Assembly: GCA_031400775.1 (NCBI GenBank)
Contig: JANNQN010000055.1
Location: 9,356 to 73,355 of the forward strand
DNA from: PALSA-1355 sp031400775
Lineage (GTDB): Bacteria > Planctomycetota > Planctomycetia > Pirellulales > PALSA-1355
DNA: 64,000 nucleotides
Direction of reading: 5' to 3'
The notes under the pieces are model-generated. The model worked only from the letters and a program-made list of their open reading frames with translations. It was not told the DNA's origin and did no database searches. Of the stretch, positions 15,976-24,524 are shown one piece after another; the first letter of the stretch is position 1; each line of letters begins with the position of its first letter. Position numbers and translations under genes: made by a program.

Positions 15976-17088
15976 CTACGGCTTGGCTTTACCGTCGGCG
16001 GGCGCTACCGGAGCCGACTCCGGCGCTGAAGCTTCCAGCACGATCCTGAGCGGACGGATCGTTGTGACTTTTTGCGCGACCTTGTCGGACTCAACAGCGC
16101 GTCCGGCTTCGGATCGGTGCTCTTCGGAGTTCGCGTCGCCGTCCGTCCGCTTGGCCGCCGCGCCGACGACACTGCGAGCCAAAGCTTCGATCTTCCTGAC
16201 CTGGTCCGATTTCGCGCCCAGCTCGGCAAGTATCTTGTCCCGTTGCTCGTCTGAAACGCGCAGCACGTAAGCCTTCCGCCCGAGGGGTGAAGCGGCTTTC
16301 ATCGACAAGGAATCGGCTGCGGCCGGTTCGTCGCGTTCTTTGAAATTAATGCCGAACGATGGATCGGCGGGGTTGTCGGCAGACCAAACAATCTGACTCT
16401 TGGCGAGCATCTTTTCGAGAGAATTCTCGCGGAGAAACTCAGGCGAGACCCGATAGACGATGGTTTCCAACTGTGGATTCGACGTGTCGGCGTCCTTCAA
16501 TTCCCTGCCGGCTGCGACTTCTCCGGGCGTGGCTGCATATCGCGACATCGCCGCCGAAGGCTTCGCCACGGCCGTCGAATTCTGAGCCGGCGACGCCGCG
16601 GACGTTTGCGGCTGAGCCTCGGCGGCTAGCTTAGCCGATGGCACCTCTTGACGGGCGGCGATCGATGTCGGTCCTTTGGGTGCTTGCGCGACTTCGCGAG
16701 GAGCCGGGGCTTGCTGGGCGTCGAACAGCATCACAACTAATGCTGCCGCGACCGCCACCGCGGGCCATGCCAACCGCCGCCAGCCTGCGCCGCGTAGCCA
16801 CAATGGTATTTTCGAGGCGGGACGAATGTCGCTTGCATTGGGTCCCCGCGCGGCGCCCCCAGCCAACACGGTTTGCTCCGCACGGCGCAACACCGCCGCT
16901 TGGAGATCTTGCGTCAGTTGGTGTCGCGGCAACGCCTGGATGCTCGCCCCCAGCGCTTTCAGCTCGTCGTGCAACTGCCGAAGCTCGGGGCTCTCGGCCA
17001 GCCACCTTTCGACCTGGGCGCGTTCCTCGACGGAGATCTCGCCATCCAGGTAGGCGCTGATCATTTCTTCGCGGCGTTCAGGGTTCAT
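15976..17088 (-). CDS. Membrane anti-sigma factor, partner of the ECF sigma factor
   Basis: The 370-residue protein starts with an anti-sigma-like segment: EEMISAYLDGEISVEERAQ (residues about 6-24), typical of zf-HC2-like anti-sigma domains, but without the usual Cys/His zinc residues. A single hydrophobic helix (about 118-136, WPAVAVAAALVVMLF) puts the C-terminal 230 residues in the periplasm. That part is beta-rich (YRVSPEFLRENSLEKML; KAYVLRVSDEQRDKIL) and would be the sensor. It starts 38 bases after the sigma gene's stop, so the two are co-transcribed. The signal sensed is unknown. Confidence 0.82.
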   Translation of the reverse strand: MNPERREEMISAYLDGEISVEERAQVERWLAESPELRQLHDELKALGASIQALPRHQLTQDLQAAVLRRAEQTVLAGGAARGPNASDIRPASKIPLWLRGAGWRRLAWPAVAVAAALVVMLFDAQQAPAPREVAQAPKGPTSIAARQEVPSAKLAAEAQPQTSAASPAQNSTAVAKPSAAMSRYAATPGEVAAGRELKDADTSNPQLETIVYRVSPEFLRENSLEKMLAKSQIVWSADNPADPSFGINFKERDEPAAADSLSMKAASPLGRKAYVLRVSDEQRDKILAELGAKSDQVRKIEALARSVVGAAAKRTDGDANSEEHRSEAGRAVESDKVAQKVTTIRPLRIVLEASAPESAPVAPADGKAKP

Positions 17089-17126
17089 GGGGTTTTGCCG
17101 GCTTGCGGCGCCGGCCAGCGAGGATT

Positions 17127-17690
17127 TTACTTCGCTTCCTCTTGAAAACTTCCCTTCAGTTGATCGCGCAACTGCAGCCGCGCGCGATACAAGCGGCTGC
17201 GAATCGTGCCGATCGGCAAGTCCAGGATTTCGGCAATTTGCTCGTAGGCACAACCGTCGATCTCTCGCAGAATCAATATCGCCCGGTGCTCTTCGCTCAA
17301 CGTCGCTAGCGCCGCCCGCACCTGGCAGGCGCGCTCTTGCTGCTCCAGCCGCGCGGTGGGCGACGCGCCTCGGTCGACCGGCTCGTGGCCCAGCGCCTCG
17401 CGGGCATGCTCGACCGACACGGTCGGTTTGTCGCGGCGACGGTAGCTGATGGCCATGTTCATCGCGATGCGGTACAGCCAGGTATAAAAACCGCTGGCCC
17501 GTTCGAACGTCTCGAGCTTCACGTATGCCTGCACCAACGCATCTTGTGCCACGTCGCGCGCCGCATCGGCCGACCCCACCACGTGGACCAGCGTGTTGTA
17601 CAACCGGTCCTGGTAGCGAGTAACCAATTGCCCAAACGCAGCCGAATCGCCGCCGAGCGCTTCGTCGATGAGCTGCCCGTCGGTTTTCAC
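17127..17690 (-). CDS. ECF-type RNA polymerase sigma factor
   Basis: The product has about 187 residues from GTG 17690 (GGAG five bases upstream); an ATG at 17789 would add 33 residues with no family match. Region 2 (FGQLVTRYQDRLYNTLVHVV, ARDVAQDALVQAYV, FYTWLYRIAMNMAISYRRR) binds the -10 element and core polymerase. Region 4 (LSEEHRAILILREIDGCAY, IGTIRSRLYRARLQLRDQL) binds -35. The sequence is a standard RpoE-like ECF factor. The next gene is the membrane anti-sigma protein, so the pair is a surface or envelope signalling unit. Confidence 0.93.
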   Translation of the reverse strand: MKTDGQLIDEALGGDSAAFGQLVTRYQDRLYNTLVHVVGSADAARDVAQDALVQAYVKLETFERASGFYTWLYRIAMNMAISYRRRDKPTVSVEHAREALGHEPVDRGASPTARLEQQERACQVRAALATLSEEHRAILILREIDGCAYEQIAEILDLPIGTIRSRLYRARLQLRDQLKGSFQEEAK

Positions 17691-17864
17691 AACCGCTCCG
17701 ATCAATTGGACGCGAAAGTGGCGGCTAAAGTTCCCTATCGCCCCGTTTCGCGGCATGTCGGGTCGAAATTCGCGGCGATTCCGGGCCATTGTTCGCTCTG
17801 CGGCCCGCTTGTGTCAAATCCGGCTGGATTCCTCAGGCGTACAGTCAAAAGCCAAATCGGGCTG

Positions 17865-19118
17865 CTAGGCGGCCAGCGCCGGCTGTGCCGGCCAACTCGG
17901 CTCTTGTGGACGGCGCCACAGCAAGTAGGTCCACAATGCAATCCCGCCCAAAAAAATCGCGATGCTGATGTTCTGCGAAATACTCATGCCCGTGTTGAAC
18001 ACGCTGGCCTCGTCGACGCGAATGATCTCGAGCAGGAACCGCGACAACGGGTGGATCGTGAGCAGTAAGGCCGTCAATTCGCCTTCGTGCTTCTTATACG
18101 GCTCGTAGGCCAGCAGGAGAAAACACAACAAAAGCGCATCGATCAGGCTGTAGAGCTGCGTCGGATGCACGGGCCGGCTGCGGGGGTCCTCGCCCTGGAC
18201 CGTCCACGCCATGTCGACCGGCTCGCCGGCAACTCGGATCGATACCGGCGTGCCGGTTCCATAAAGCTTCAGCAGCTCGAACTGTGCCCTCTTAACCGTA
18301 TCGATGGGCTGGCCGTTGATCCCGACCACGCGCAGTCCCGGCTTGAGCCCCTGCCCTGCTGCCTGCGACTCGGGTTCGACTCTTTCAATCAACGCCGGCT
18401 CGGTCGGCGAACCCGCGAAGACCAGGCCATGAATGTACAGCTCTCCGCGCTGCATTTGGTCGACATAGGGCGGACTGCCTTGCGGAAACTGGACCGCCCA
18501 GGGCAAGTCGCAGACGCCGCCGTAGCAGCAACCATTGAGAAAGCAGCCGATTCGTCCCAGGCCAACGCCCAGCACGACTCCCGGCGCAATCAAGTCAGCA
18601 AATGCCAGGGCGGGCAGGTGATGCCGGCGAACGAACAACAACATCGCCACACCGCCTGCCAGCAGCGAGCCATACACGACCAGGCCACCCTGCGTTACAT
18701 TGACCATCGCCAGCAGTGATTCGGCCAGCGTCGCCCGCTGGAACTCGGACCAATACTCGATGACGTAGAATAGTCGCGCGCCTATCAGCCCAAATACCAA
18801 GAACCAGACCGCCATCGAGAGCACAAGCTCGGGATCGAGGCCCACGCGCCTTGCCCGAACCATCGACAGCCCGACGGCCGAGGCCATTGCGACAAACAGC
18901 ATCACGCCGTAACCGCGAATCGGCAGGCCCTCGGATCCGACGAGCACTGGTAACACGAAAGCGATCACCGCGCCGATTCCGGCCAGCATAAATGTTTGAT
19001 CGCGCGTTTCCGATCGCCAGCCGTGCCGCACGAGCGACCACGCGGTCAACATCGTTGCGGCAACCGCCCAGAAGCCCAGTAGCCAGCGATAGTCGATGAC
19101 AAATAGCGTTTGATACAT
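17865..19118 (-). CDS. lgt: Prolipoprotein diacylglyceryl transferase with an inserted PDZ domain
   Basis: Lgt transfers diacylglycerol from phosphatidylglycerol to the lipobox Cys of prolipoproteins in the inner membrane. Family signs are IRGYGVMLFVAM near residue 68, the GGLVVYGSLLAGG segment, GRIGCFLNGCCYG (about 188-200) and RPVHPTQLYSLIDA (about 315-328), plus seven or so hydrophobic helices. Between FPQGSP (about 211-216) and RPVHPTQLY there is an extra domain of about 80 residues with PDZ character: LIERVEPESQAAGQGLKPGLRVVGINGQPI, continuing to VDMAWTVQGED (first part at about 18300-18390). Total length is 417, versus about 280 for ordinary Lgt. The insertion lies on the periplasmic side and could grip substrates. 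It follows panC in a folK-panC-lgt run. Confidence 0.93.
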   Translation of the reverse strand: MYQTLFVIDYRWLLGFWAVAATMLTAWSLVRHGWRSETRDQTFMLAGIGAVIAFVLPVLVGSEGLPIRGYGVMLFVAMASAVGLSMVRARRVGLDPELVLSMAVWFLVFGLIGARLFYVIEYWSEFQRATLAESLLAMVNVTQGGLVVYGSLLAGGVAMLLFVRRHHLPALAFADLIAPGVVLGVGLGRIGCFLNGCCYGGVCDLPWAVQFPQGSPPYVDQMQRGELYIHGLVFAGSPTEPALIERVEPESQAAGQGLKPGLRVVGINGQPIDTVKRAQFELLKLYGTGTPVSIRVAGEPVDMAWTVQGEDPRSRPVHPTQLYSLIDALLLCFLLLAYEPYKKHEGELTALLLTIHPLSRFLLEIIRVDEASVFNTGMSISQNISIAIFLGGIALWTYLLWRRPQEPSWPAQPALAA

Positions 19119-19172
19119 ACTGACTTTCTCTGCGTGCCGGCCTCAAATTACTGGCGCAATGCGCTCGATTCG

Positions 19173-20039
19173 TCAGGCGATGAATTCGTTGTCGATCAGC
19201 CGCGTCTTACCCACGCGGGCAGCGACGAGCGCCACGGTCGGGCGGTCGACGACGGTCCGCGGGTCCAGCGTGTCGGGGTCGGCGAGCGCCACGTATTCGA
19301 TCTCCAAATTCGACCCGCGCAAAACCTCTTGCATGCGCGCGATCACGGTCGGCGCGTCGCGAGTCCCTTCCCCTACCAACCGCGCCGCCAACCGCAAGCT
19401 TTTGGAAATCGCCAAGGCCCGTTCGCGCTCCTCAATGCTCAAGTACTGGTTTCGCGAGCTAAGGGCCAGGCCATCGGCCTCACGCACCGTGGGACAGACT
19501 TCCACGTGAATCGGCAAGTCGAGATCGCGCACCATCTGCCGCACCACGAGCGATTGCTGATAGTCTTTGCGCCCGAAGTAGGCGCGGTCGGGCTGAACCA
19601 AATGAAAGAGCTTGAGCACGATCGTGGCCACGCCGCGAAAATGTCCCGGCCGAAACACCCCTTCCAATTGCAGGGCCAGTCCCGCGACTTCGACGTGCGT
19701 GGCGTGGCCGGCCGCATACATCGATTCAGTCGATGGCGCAAAAACCAGCTGCGCGCCGTGCCCGCTGAGCAGTTCCAGATCTTCCGCCAGCCTGCGCGGA
19801 TACTTGCCAAAATCCTCGCCCGGTCCGAATTGCGTCGGATTGACGAAGATGGTGACGATCGTCAGATCGCACTCGCGGCTGGCCGCATCGGCCAGGCTCA
19901 CGTGGCCGGCATGCAAGGCGCCCATCGTCGGCACGACTCCGACCGTCTGGCCAGCGCGACGGGCCGCGGCCACTTCGCGACGCAACTCGTCGACGTTGGC
20001 GATCACTCGGGTTGGAGCCGCGGCGTGGGACGTCTTCAT
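19173..20039 (-). CDS. panC: Pantothenate synthetase (pantoate-beta-alanine ligase)
   Basis: PanC joins D-pantoate and beta-alanine with ATP through a pantoyl-adenylate, in the cytoplasm, on the way to coenzyme A. The 288-residue protein shows the N-terminal VGVVPTMGALHAGHVSL (HIGH-like nucleotide site), VTIFVNPTQFGPGEDF, YFGRKDYQQ, and LALSSRNQYLS (KMSKS-like SSRN). Length agrees with the family (280-290). The stop lies 54 bases before lgt and the start 55 bases after folK; all three probably share a transcript. Pantothenate and folate genes side by side are common in bacteria. Confidence 0.96.
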   Translation of the reverse strand: MKTSHAAAPTRVIANVDELRREVAAARRAGQTVGVVPTMGALHAGHVSLADAASRECDLTIVTIFVNPTQFGPGEDFGKYPRRLAEDLELLSGHGAQLVFAPSTESMYAAGHATHVEVAGLALQLEGVFRPGHFRGVATIVLKLFHLVQPDRAYFGRKDYQQSLVVRQMVRDLDLPIHVEVCPTVREADGLALSSRNQYLSIEERERALAISKSLRLAARLVGEGTRDAPTVIARMQEVLRGSNLEIEYVALADPDTLDPRTVVDRPTVALVAARVGKTRLIDNEFIA

Positions 20040-20094
20040 GCGATTCTTGCGGAGGTCCGCGGATGGGAACTGTCGTTAAACCGCGCCGCCGGGG

Positions 20095-21147
20095 TCATTG
20101 CATCGAGGTAATGGCGGCCGATATCTCTTCGTATTGCGTTCGCTGGTCTGTGCGACCTGTAAACAAGAGCGGGCCCAAACCTTGACGACTCGCCAACCGC
20201 AGCAACTCCTGTCGCAGCCGCTCGGTTGGCGGCGAGTCGCCATCCACGGCAGTAAATTGTTGTTCTGGCGGCCGCGACTGGCCAGGGGGCGGTGAGTCGA
20301 AGACGATCAATAATTTTGGCAATACGACCCGCTGTCCGGCTTCCTGCCAGGCATGGGTAAACGCCGCTTGCTGGTCTTGGTCCAACTCGAATCGAGCGTA
20401 TGCCAGGCATTGATCCAGGTAAAAATCGCTGACCGCCAATTGCTCTGGCCGGGGCCAGTTGGACCTCGCCAGCAAGCTGGAGAAGCGATCGAGGAATTGT
20501 ATCTGTCGCGCGAAACGGTGACTAGGCGGATCGACCGTGTCCTGGGGCCTTCTATCGGGCGTTTTCGCGGTTGTCGCGACCAATCCATGCACCAGCAGTC
20601 GACCGTCGAAGGCCTGCGCCAGCGACGCGGCTAGCGCGGTCTTGCCGCTGCCGGGCAATCCGAGCAGGGCCACGTACTCGGCCGCCGAATCGAGATGCTC
20701 GAGCAAGCGACCGACCGTCCAGCCGATCGTGGGATGAACCATCTCCGGTGCGACCTCGACGGCGGCTTCCAACACGAAGCGCCGAAAGGCCATCCGCGGA
20801 TGCGGCACGACCAACTGGGGGGTCTCAATCACCTGGTCCTCGTAGAGCAGCAAGTCGAGATCAATCGCGCGGGCTTCCCAGCGCTCGACGCGACGGCGTC
20901 CCAGGTCCAGCTCGATCTGCCGCAGTGCCAAATGCAGTTGCTCGGCGCTGGCCGTGGTTTCCAGCCGCACGGCGGCATTGAGAAACGGCCCCTGGTTGGC
21001 CGGTCCGCCGACGGGGGCCGTCTCGTGCCAGCCGCTGCGGCGGAGCGCGACGGTTTGCTCAAGGGCGCCGAGGCGTTCGATCGCGGCATTGAGCGTTTGC
21101 ACACGATCGCCCAAATTGGCCCCCAGGGCGATGAGCGAGCTGGCCAT
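20095..21147 (-). CDS. folK: HPPK (FolK) fused to a deoxynucleoside-kinase-like domain
   Basis: Residues about 1-150 are FolK, which moves pyrophosphate from ATP to 6-hydroxymethyl-dihydropterin for folate synthesis: SSLIALGANLGDR, NQGPFLNAAVRLET, RWEARAIDLDLLLYED and VPHPRMAFRRFVLEA. After that comes a P-loop GLPGSGKT (about 163-170) and a dNK-type segment, AVSDFYLDQCLAYARFELD, near residues 250-268, like the bacterial deoxynucleoside kinases. The residue after the P-loop strand that is normally Glu-Glu is replaced (LLVHGLVAT), and the 'lid' Arg region is not obvious, so nucleoside kinase activity is doubtful. It starts the folK-panC-lgt run. Confidence 0.88.
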   Translation of the reverse strand: MASSLIALGANLGDRVQTLNAAIERLGALEQTVALRRSGWHETAPVGGPANQGPFLNAAVRLETTASAEQLHLALRQIELDLGRRRVERWEARAIDLDLLLYEDQVIETPQLVVPHPRMAFRRFVLEAAVEVAPEMVHPTIGWTVGRLLEHLDSAAEYVALLGLPGSGKTALAASLAQAFDGRLLVHGLVATTAKTPDRRPQDTVDPPSHRFARQIQFLDRFSSLLARSNWPRPEQLAVSDFYLDQCLAYARFELDQDQQAAFTHAWQEAGQRVVLPKLLIVFDSPPPGQSRPPEQQFTAVDGDSPPTERLRQELLRLASRQGLGPLLFTGRTDQRTQYEEISAAITSMQ

Positions 21148-21866
21148 GGATCACCGAAAGCCACGGTTGATCTAGAGGGAGCACGCCCGCATCGACGAGC
21201 ACGGGCGCCTAGCCTCGGTACAAGCACGGTCGGCGCCCCAGGCGCCTGCGAACCGCTACAATTTTACCGGGCAATCGATGATGTGAGAAATACGCGGTGC
21301 GAGATTTCAGCCAGGGGTAGGTGCGTATTACCAGAAAAAACCTAGGGGGGGCATCCGAGCCACGACCGGGGCCGTCGACTTTCGATCCGTTCAGTCGCCG
21401 CCCCCCAAGCTGCATTGATATCGAGCGAACCAGCACACACTACAACCTGGCGAGCTCGCGACGTAGCGCGAATCCGCCCCGCTCACGAAGGAGCGTCGGG
21501 GCAACGATACCAAACTCGTGGCTGCGCAGCGCGAAGGTCTCTCTACTTGCCGGCGATAGGACCGCGATTTATCGCAAACCTTCAGACCACCACAGGTCAG
21601 CCACACACCAAGAACTCGGTGTCAGTCGAATTTCGTTTCGTTGCCTCGGTTGCATCAGACGACATTTTGCGACCGGCGTCGAAAATGTCAAGCAACATTC
21701 TCGCCTATTTTTTTGCGTGAAAGAATCCGCTTGCATTTTCCCGTTGGAGTTGTTCCCTTTCGCCGGCTCCCGACCCAGATTGGCCATGACAGCACGCAAG
21801 GCGATGGTCGGCGAGGCGCGATCGTTTCGCCTAGTGGCTCGCGGCGTCGAACCCGGCAAGTTCACT
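21148..21866. other. Non-coding stretch at the edge of the restriction-modification island
   Basis: There is no gene I can support in these 719 bases between folK and the restriction gene's 3' end. A TACAAT at 21258-21263 faces away from any same-strand gene. Several open frames on both strands have no family features. The base composition drops towards the island. It may hold decayed sequence from the island's arrival. Confidence 0.5.
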
Positions 21867-22916
21867 TCACGGTCCTGCGGTCTCATCAGAAATGTCGTCG
21901 GGAAGTGCTGTACTGTCGTCGACTGGCATTGTCATGTCGCGTCGAATTTTCACGGACTCGCTGCCTATCGACAAGGTTATTCCGAAATCATCCATTTGCG
22001 CAGTCAAATCCGGCAACCGATCCGGCACTTCGACCAACATGGCCTGGATCGGAGCGCGCACGTATTTTTCAAGAAATAGCGCCATTGTTCGGCCGCCGGC
22101 AGCTTCTAGATGCGCCCAGGCTGCTGATCCCGTATACGCTTCGCCACCCTGTGCCAAGAATGCCGCTTCAAGTTGTTGAAGTTTGGGGTTGGGAGTTGCG
22201 TCCAATACAATCAAGATCGGCGAATACCCGCTATTCTTGCAATCGATCGGAAAGTCCAGTTCTTCTTGCCATCGGCCTTGACCAGACGATGCAATTGTCA
22301 CGCGAATCTTAAACTCGTATGCCCGCTGCTCGCGAATGCAATCCACTTGTCGTCCCTTCAAGGCATCGTTTGCACGACGAATTGGGCTCTTCGTCGCCCC
22401 ATAAGGCACGCCTCCAATAGCGTGTACGATAATCGGCTCGAATAGATAGCCAGTCTCTTGTCCGGCCCGATTGTCGATGTCAAAAAACCACTTCCGCCAA
22501 AACATTAGTCCAGTCAACGCGCGTGCGCTCATCGTTCCATATTGCAGAAGTCCTCGTGGTCCAACTTGCTCAATTGTGGGAATGGGCTGTGTTTGCAGAA
22601 TCCGCTCGTATTTAAGTCGATGCTTGTGAAGGCTTGCTAGGCAAACGAAAAACGTATCGGCGTCGGAATTCAGCTTGAGTAGTTTTTCCAACAGTTCAAG
22701 GAAGTTGACGCCCGGAACTACAAGGGAAGAGAAATTCGCGTCACAAAAGAACGGGGGCAAGCTCTTCGGCAATTTAGGAAACTTTCGGACCAGCCCCAAG
22801 TCGATGGCGATGACCGCGACTAGGTACGAACACGCCTCGTCGGACAAAGTGGTTGCTTGTTCGCCGCCACCGCCTGACCGGGCCTTCTCGATCATCGCAC
22901 GCTGTGCTTGAGTCAA
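21867..22916 (-). CDS. Type II restriction endonuclease (possibly ApaLI-like)
   Basis: The gene overlaps the stop of the upstream cytosine methyltransferase by four bases (TTGA), with TTG 22916 as start and ATG 22895 as alternative. The 349-residue protein carries a PD-(D/E)xK-like set: Glu160 (in YLFEP), Asp192 (in GRQVDCI) and Glu201-x-Lys203 (in AYEFKIRV), the metal and catalytic residues. The following IASSGQGRWQEEL and SGYSPILIVLDATPNPKL resemble ApaLI-type enzymes; that subfamily call is by memory. The recognition site is unknown. Pairing with an adjacent C5-methyltransferase strongly supports a restriction role. Confidence 0.8.
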   Translation of the reverse strand: MTQAQRAMIEKARSGGGGEQATTLSDEACSYLVAVIAIDLGLVRKFPKLPKSLPPFFCDANFSSLVVPGVNFLELLEKLLKLNSDADTFFVCLASLHKHRLKYERILQTQPIPTIEQVGPRGLLQYGTMSARALTGLMFWRKWFFDIDNRAGQETGYLFEPIIVHAIGGVPYGATKSPIRRANDALKGRQVDCIREQRAYEFKIRVTIASSGQGRWQEELDFPIDCKNSGYSPILIVLDATPNPKLQQLEAAFLAQGGEAYTGSAAWAHLEAAGGRTMALFLEKYVRAPIQAMLVEVPDRLPDLTAQMDDFGITLSIGSESVKIRRDMTMPVDDSTALPDDISDETAGP

Positions 22917-24205
22917 ACCCGTAATGTCTTCTGAAGCTCAATCTCGGTGGACAGTCCGAATCGGGAACGCACTCTCTCGCTAACGGCTGTAAGGGCCGGG
23001 CTCATTCCGTTTGATAAAGTTGGAACAAAACTGAGCAAAGCTCCCTCAGGCTCAACGTGTAACTCGTCTCGACTGCGCAGATCATTAACGAGGCAGCGTG
23101 CAAAGTGTTCCGCGAGCCTGGGTGGAACAGCATTCCCGATCAACTGTATCTTTTCAGCCTTAGTGCCTGTGAACACGCAATCGTCGTCAAATGTTTGGAG
23201 TCTGGCGCATTCACGAATTGTCAACGGGCGATTTTCAGTCTGGTGGAGGAAATCACGTAATGCGCCGCCTGTAATGGCCTTGGCCGGCTCATTTGAATCC
23301 AATAGCCTGAGCCCAGCAGGTGCTCCACCTCTCTTTTCGGTTGGCGTGCCGTCTTTCACTCGTCTGAACGCTCGCTTGCGATAGCTGTCATGCCAAAGAC
23401 GCTCAGGCAAATCTCGCATCCTTTGACCAGGCTCAAGTAGCTTTGCACGTTCAAGGTCGATGCCTTCCAGCGGACGTGAATCATGGTCGGTCGGCCAGAG
23501 TGATCCAGAACATGGGGAGGGCAATCCAACAAGTGCGTCCGCCACCGATGGCGTGCGCGGCAAATGTGTGCCCGCAAGCCGCGATCCCGGGGCACCAAGT
23601 GCTGAATGTGTTGGCTCCGGAAAGGTTGGATTCCAGCCCAACCCACCAATTGCGATCACTCGCTTCCGGTGTTGAGGAACACCGTAATTCGCAGCATTGA
23701 TTTTTCGCAGGTGAACATGATATCCAGCGGCAATAAGAGGTTCCAGGAGGTCCAGAACAAACTTGCCATTGGCGCCGGTTATGAATCCCTCAACGTTCTC
23801 GAAAACAAACGCCTTTGGGCGCAACCGGGCAACAATCTTCGCGAAGACTGTGACAAGCGAATTTCTCTCGTCGTCGTCATGTCGCCGGCCAGCCGACGAA
23901 AAACCCTGGCATGGAGGTCCACCAGCGACAACCGTCGCCGAGGGAAGGTCAATTTCGGGCAGAATAAATGCGTCAATTACGTGGTTTCTATCAACGTTAT
24001 TCCGATATGTCGCAATAGCCGGGCTCCACGAATCAACTGCACAAACAAGATCAAAACCCGCACGCCTGAAACCGATGGAGAGGCCACCCGCACCACAAAA
24101 TAGGTCAACGAGCGTTGGCTTGAATTGCCCATGCATTCTTAAAAGGCTCCCAGCATTGCGGCATAGGTCCGACAAGCTCCGCAACCGATCCGCCGTTGCG
24201 GGCAT
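22913..24205 (-). CDS. DNA (cytosine-5) methyltransferase of a type II R-M system
   Basis: The 430-residue enzyme transfers a methyl group from SAM to C5 of cytosine. Motif I is DLFCGAGGLSIGF (about 34-46), the catalytic Cys is in GGPPCQGFSSAG (Cys99), motif VI is FENVEGF, motif VIII is VPQHRKRVIAIGG, and motif X IQLIGNAVPPRLAEHF near residue 385. The variable target-recognition part lies about 190-340. It overlaps the endonuclease gene downstream and protects host DNA from it. The surrounding sequence is less GC-rich than the chromosome on either side, consistent with horizontal acquisition. ATG 24205 has no clear ribosome site; ATG at about residue 24 is an alternative. Confidence 0.95.
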   Translation of the reverse strand: MPATADRLRSLSDLCRNAGSLLRMHGQFKPTLVDLFCGAGGLSIGFRRAGFDLVCAVDSWSPAIATYRNNVDRNHVIDAFILPEIDLPSATVVAGGPPCQGFSSAGRRHDDDERNSLVTVFAKIVARLRPKAFVFENVEGFITGANGKFVLDLLEPLIAAGYHVHLRKINAANYGVPQHRKRVIAIGGLGWNPTFPEPTHSALGAPGSRLAGTHLPRTPSVADALVGLPSPCSGSLWPTDHDSRPLEGIDLERAKLLEPGQRMRDLPERLWHDSYRKRAFRRVKDGTPTEKRGGAPAGLRLLDSNEPAKAITGGALRDFLHQTENRPLTIRECARLQTFDDDCVFTGTKAEKIQLIGNAVPPRLAEHFARCLVNDLRSRDELHVEPEGALLSFVPTLSNGMSPALTAVSERVRSRFGLSTEIELQKTLRV

Positions 24206-24524
24206 GATGCGTAAGCTACCATGCCTCCAACATCAGTTGTAGTGGGCAACGTGGAAGGTGACCGCTAACGCCATCGAGGCAACTTGGCACGAATGAATCG
24301 GGAAGTCGGTCGGAGAACGGGACGCTTATGGGCCAATGCCATTGGAACTTCGGGAATGTCGCGTCCGTCGAATCGACGTCATACGGATTTCCAAAAACGA
24401 GTAAGCACGGCGCGAAAGCCAATTCAAACTGGAACACTCGCCACTGCCCTTGTACGCGGTGCGCCGCGTGGAATAGGATGAAGATAGCAGTTCATTCCAC
24501 GATCGAAAGCGGTGGAGCGCGCGT
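24206..24524. other. Intergenic region upstream of the R-M pair, no gene recognised
   Basis: These 319 bases lie between the divergently placed methyltransferase and glycosyltransferase genes and should hold both promoters. No -10/-35 pair stands out. Short open frames here lack any sign of being genes. Confidence 0.5.

Noticed and set aside
21569..21886. Minus-strand 105-residue open frame next to the restriction gene
   Set aside because: Overlaps the restriction gene end, has no motif and no ribosome site.
24216..24437. Minus-strand 73-residue open frame upstream of the methyltransferase gene
   Set aside because: Short, no motif, lies in the promoter region and ends just before the methyltransferase start.
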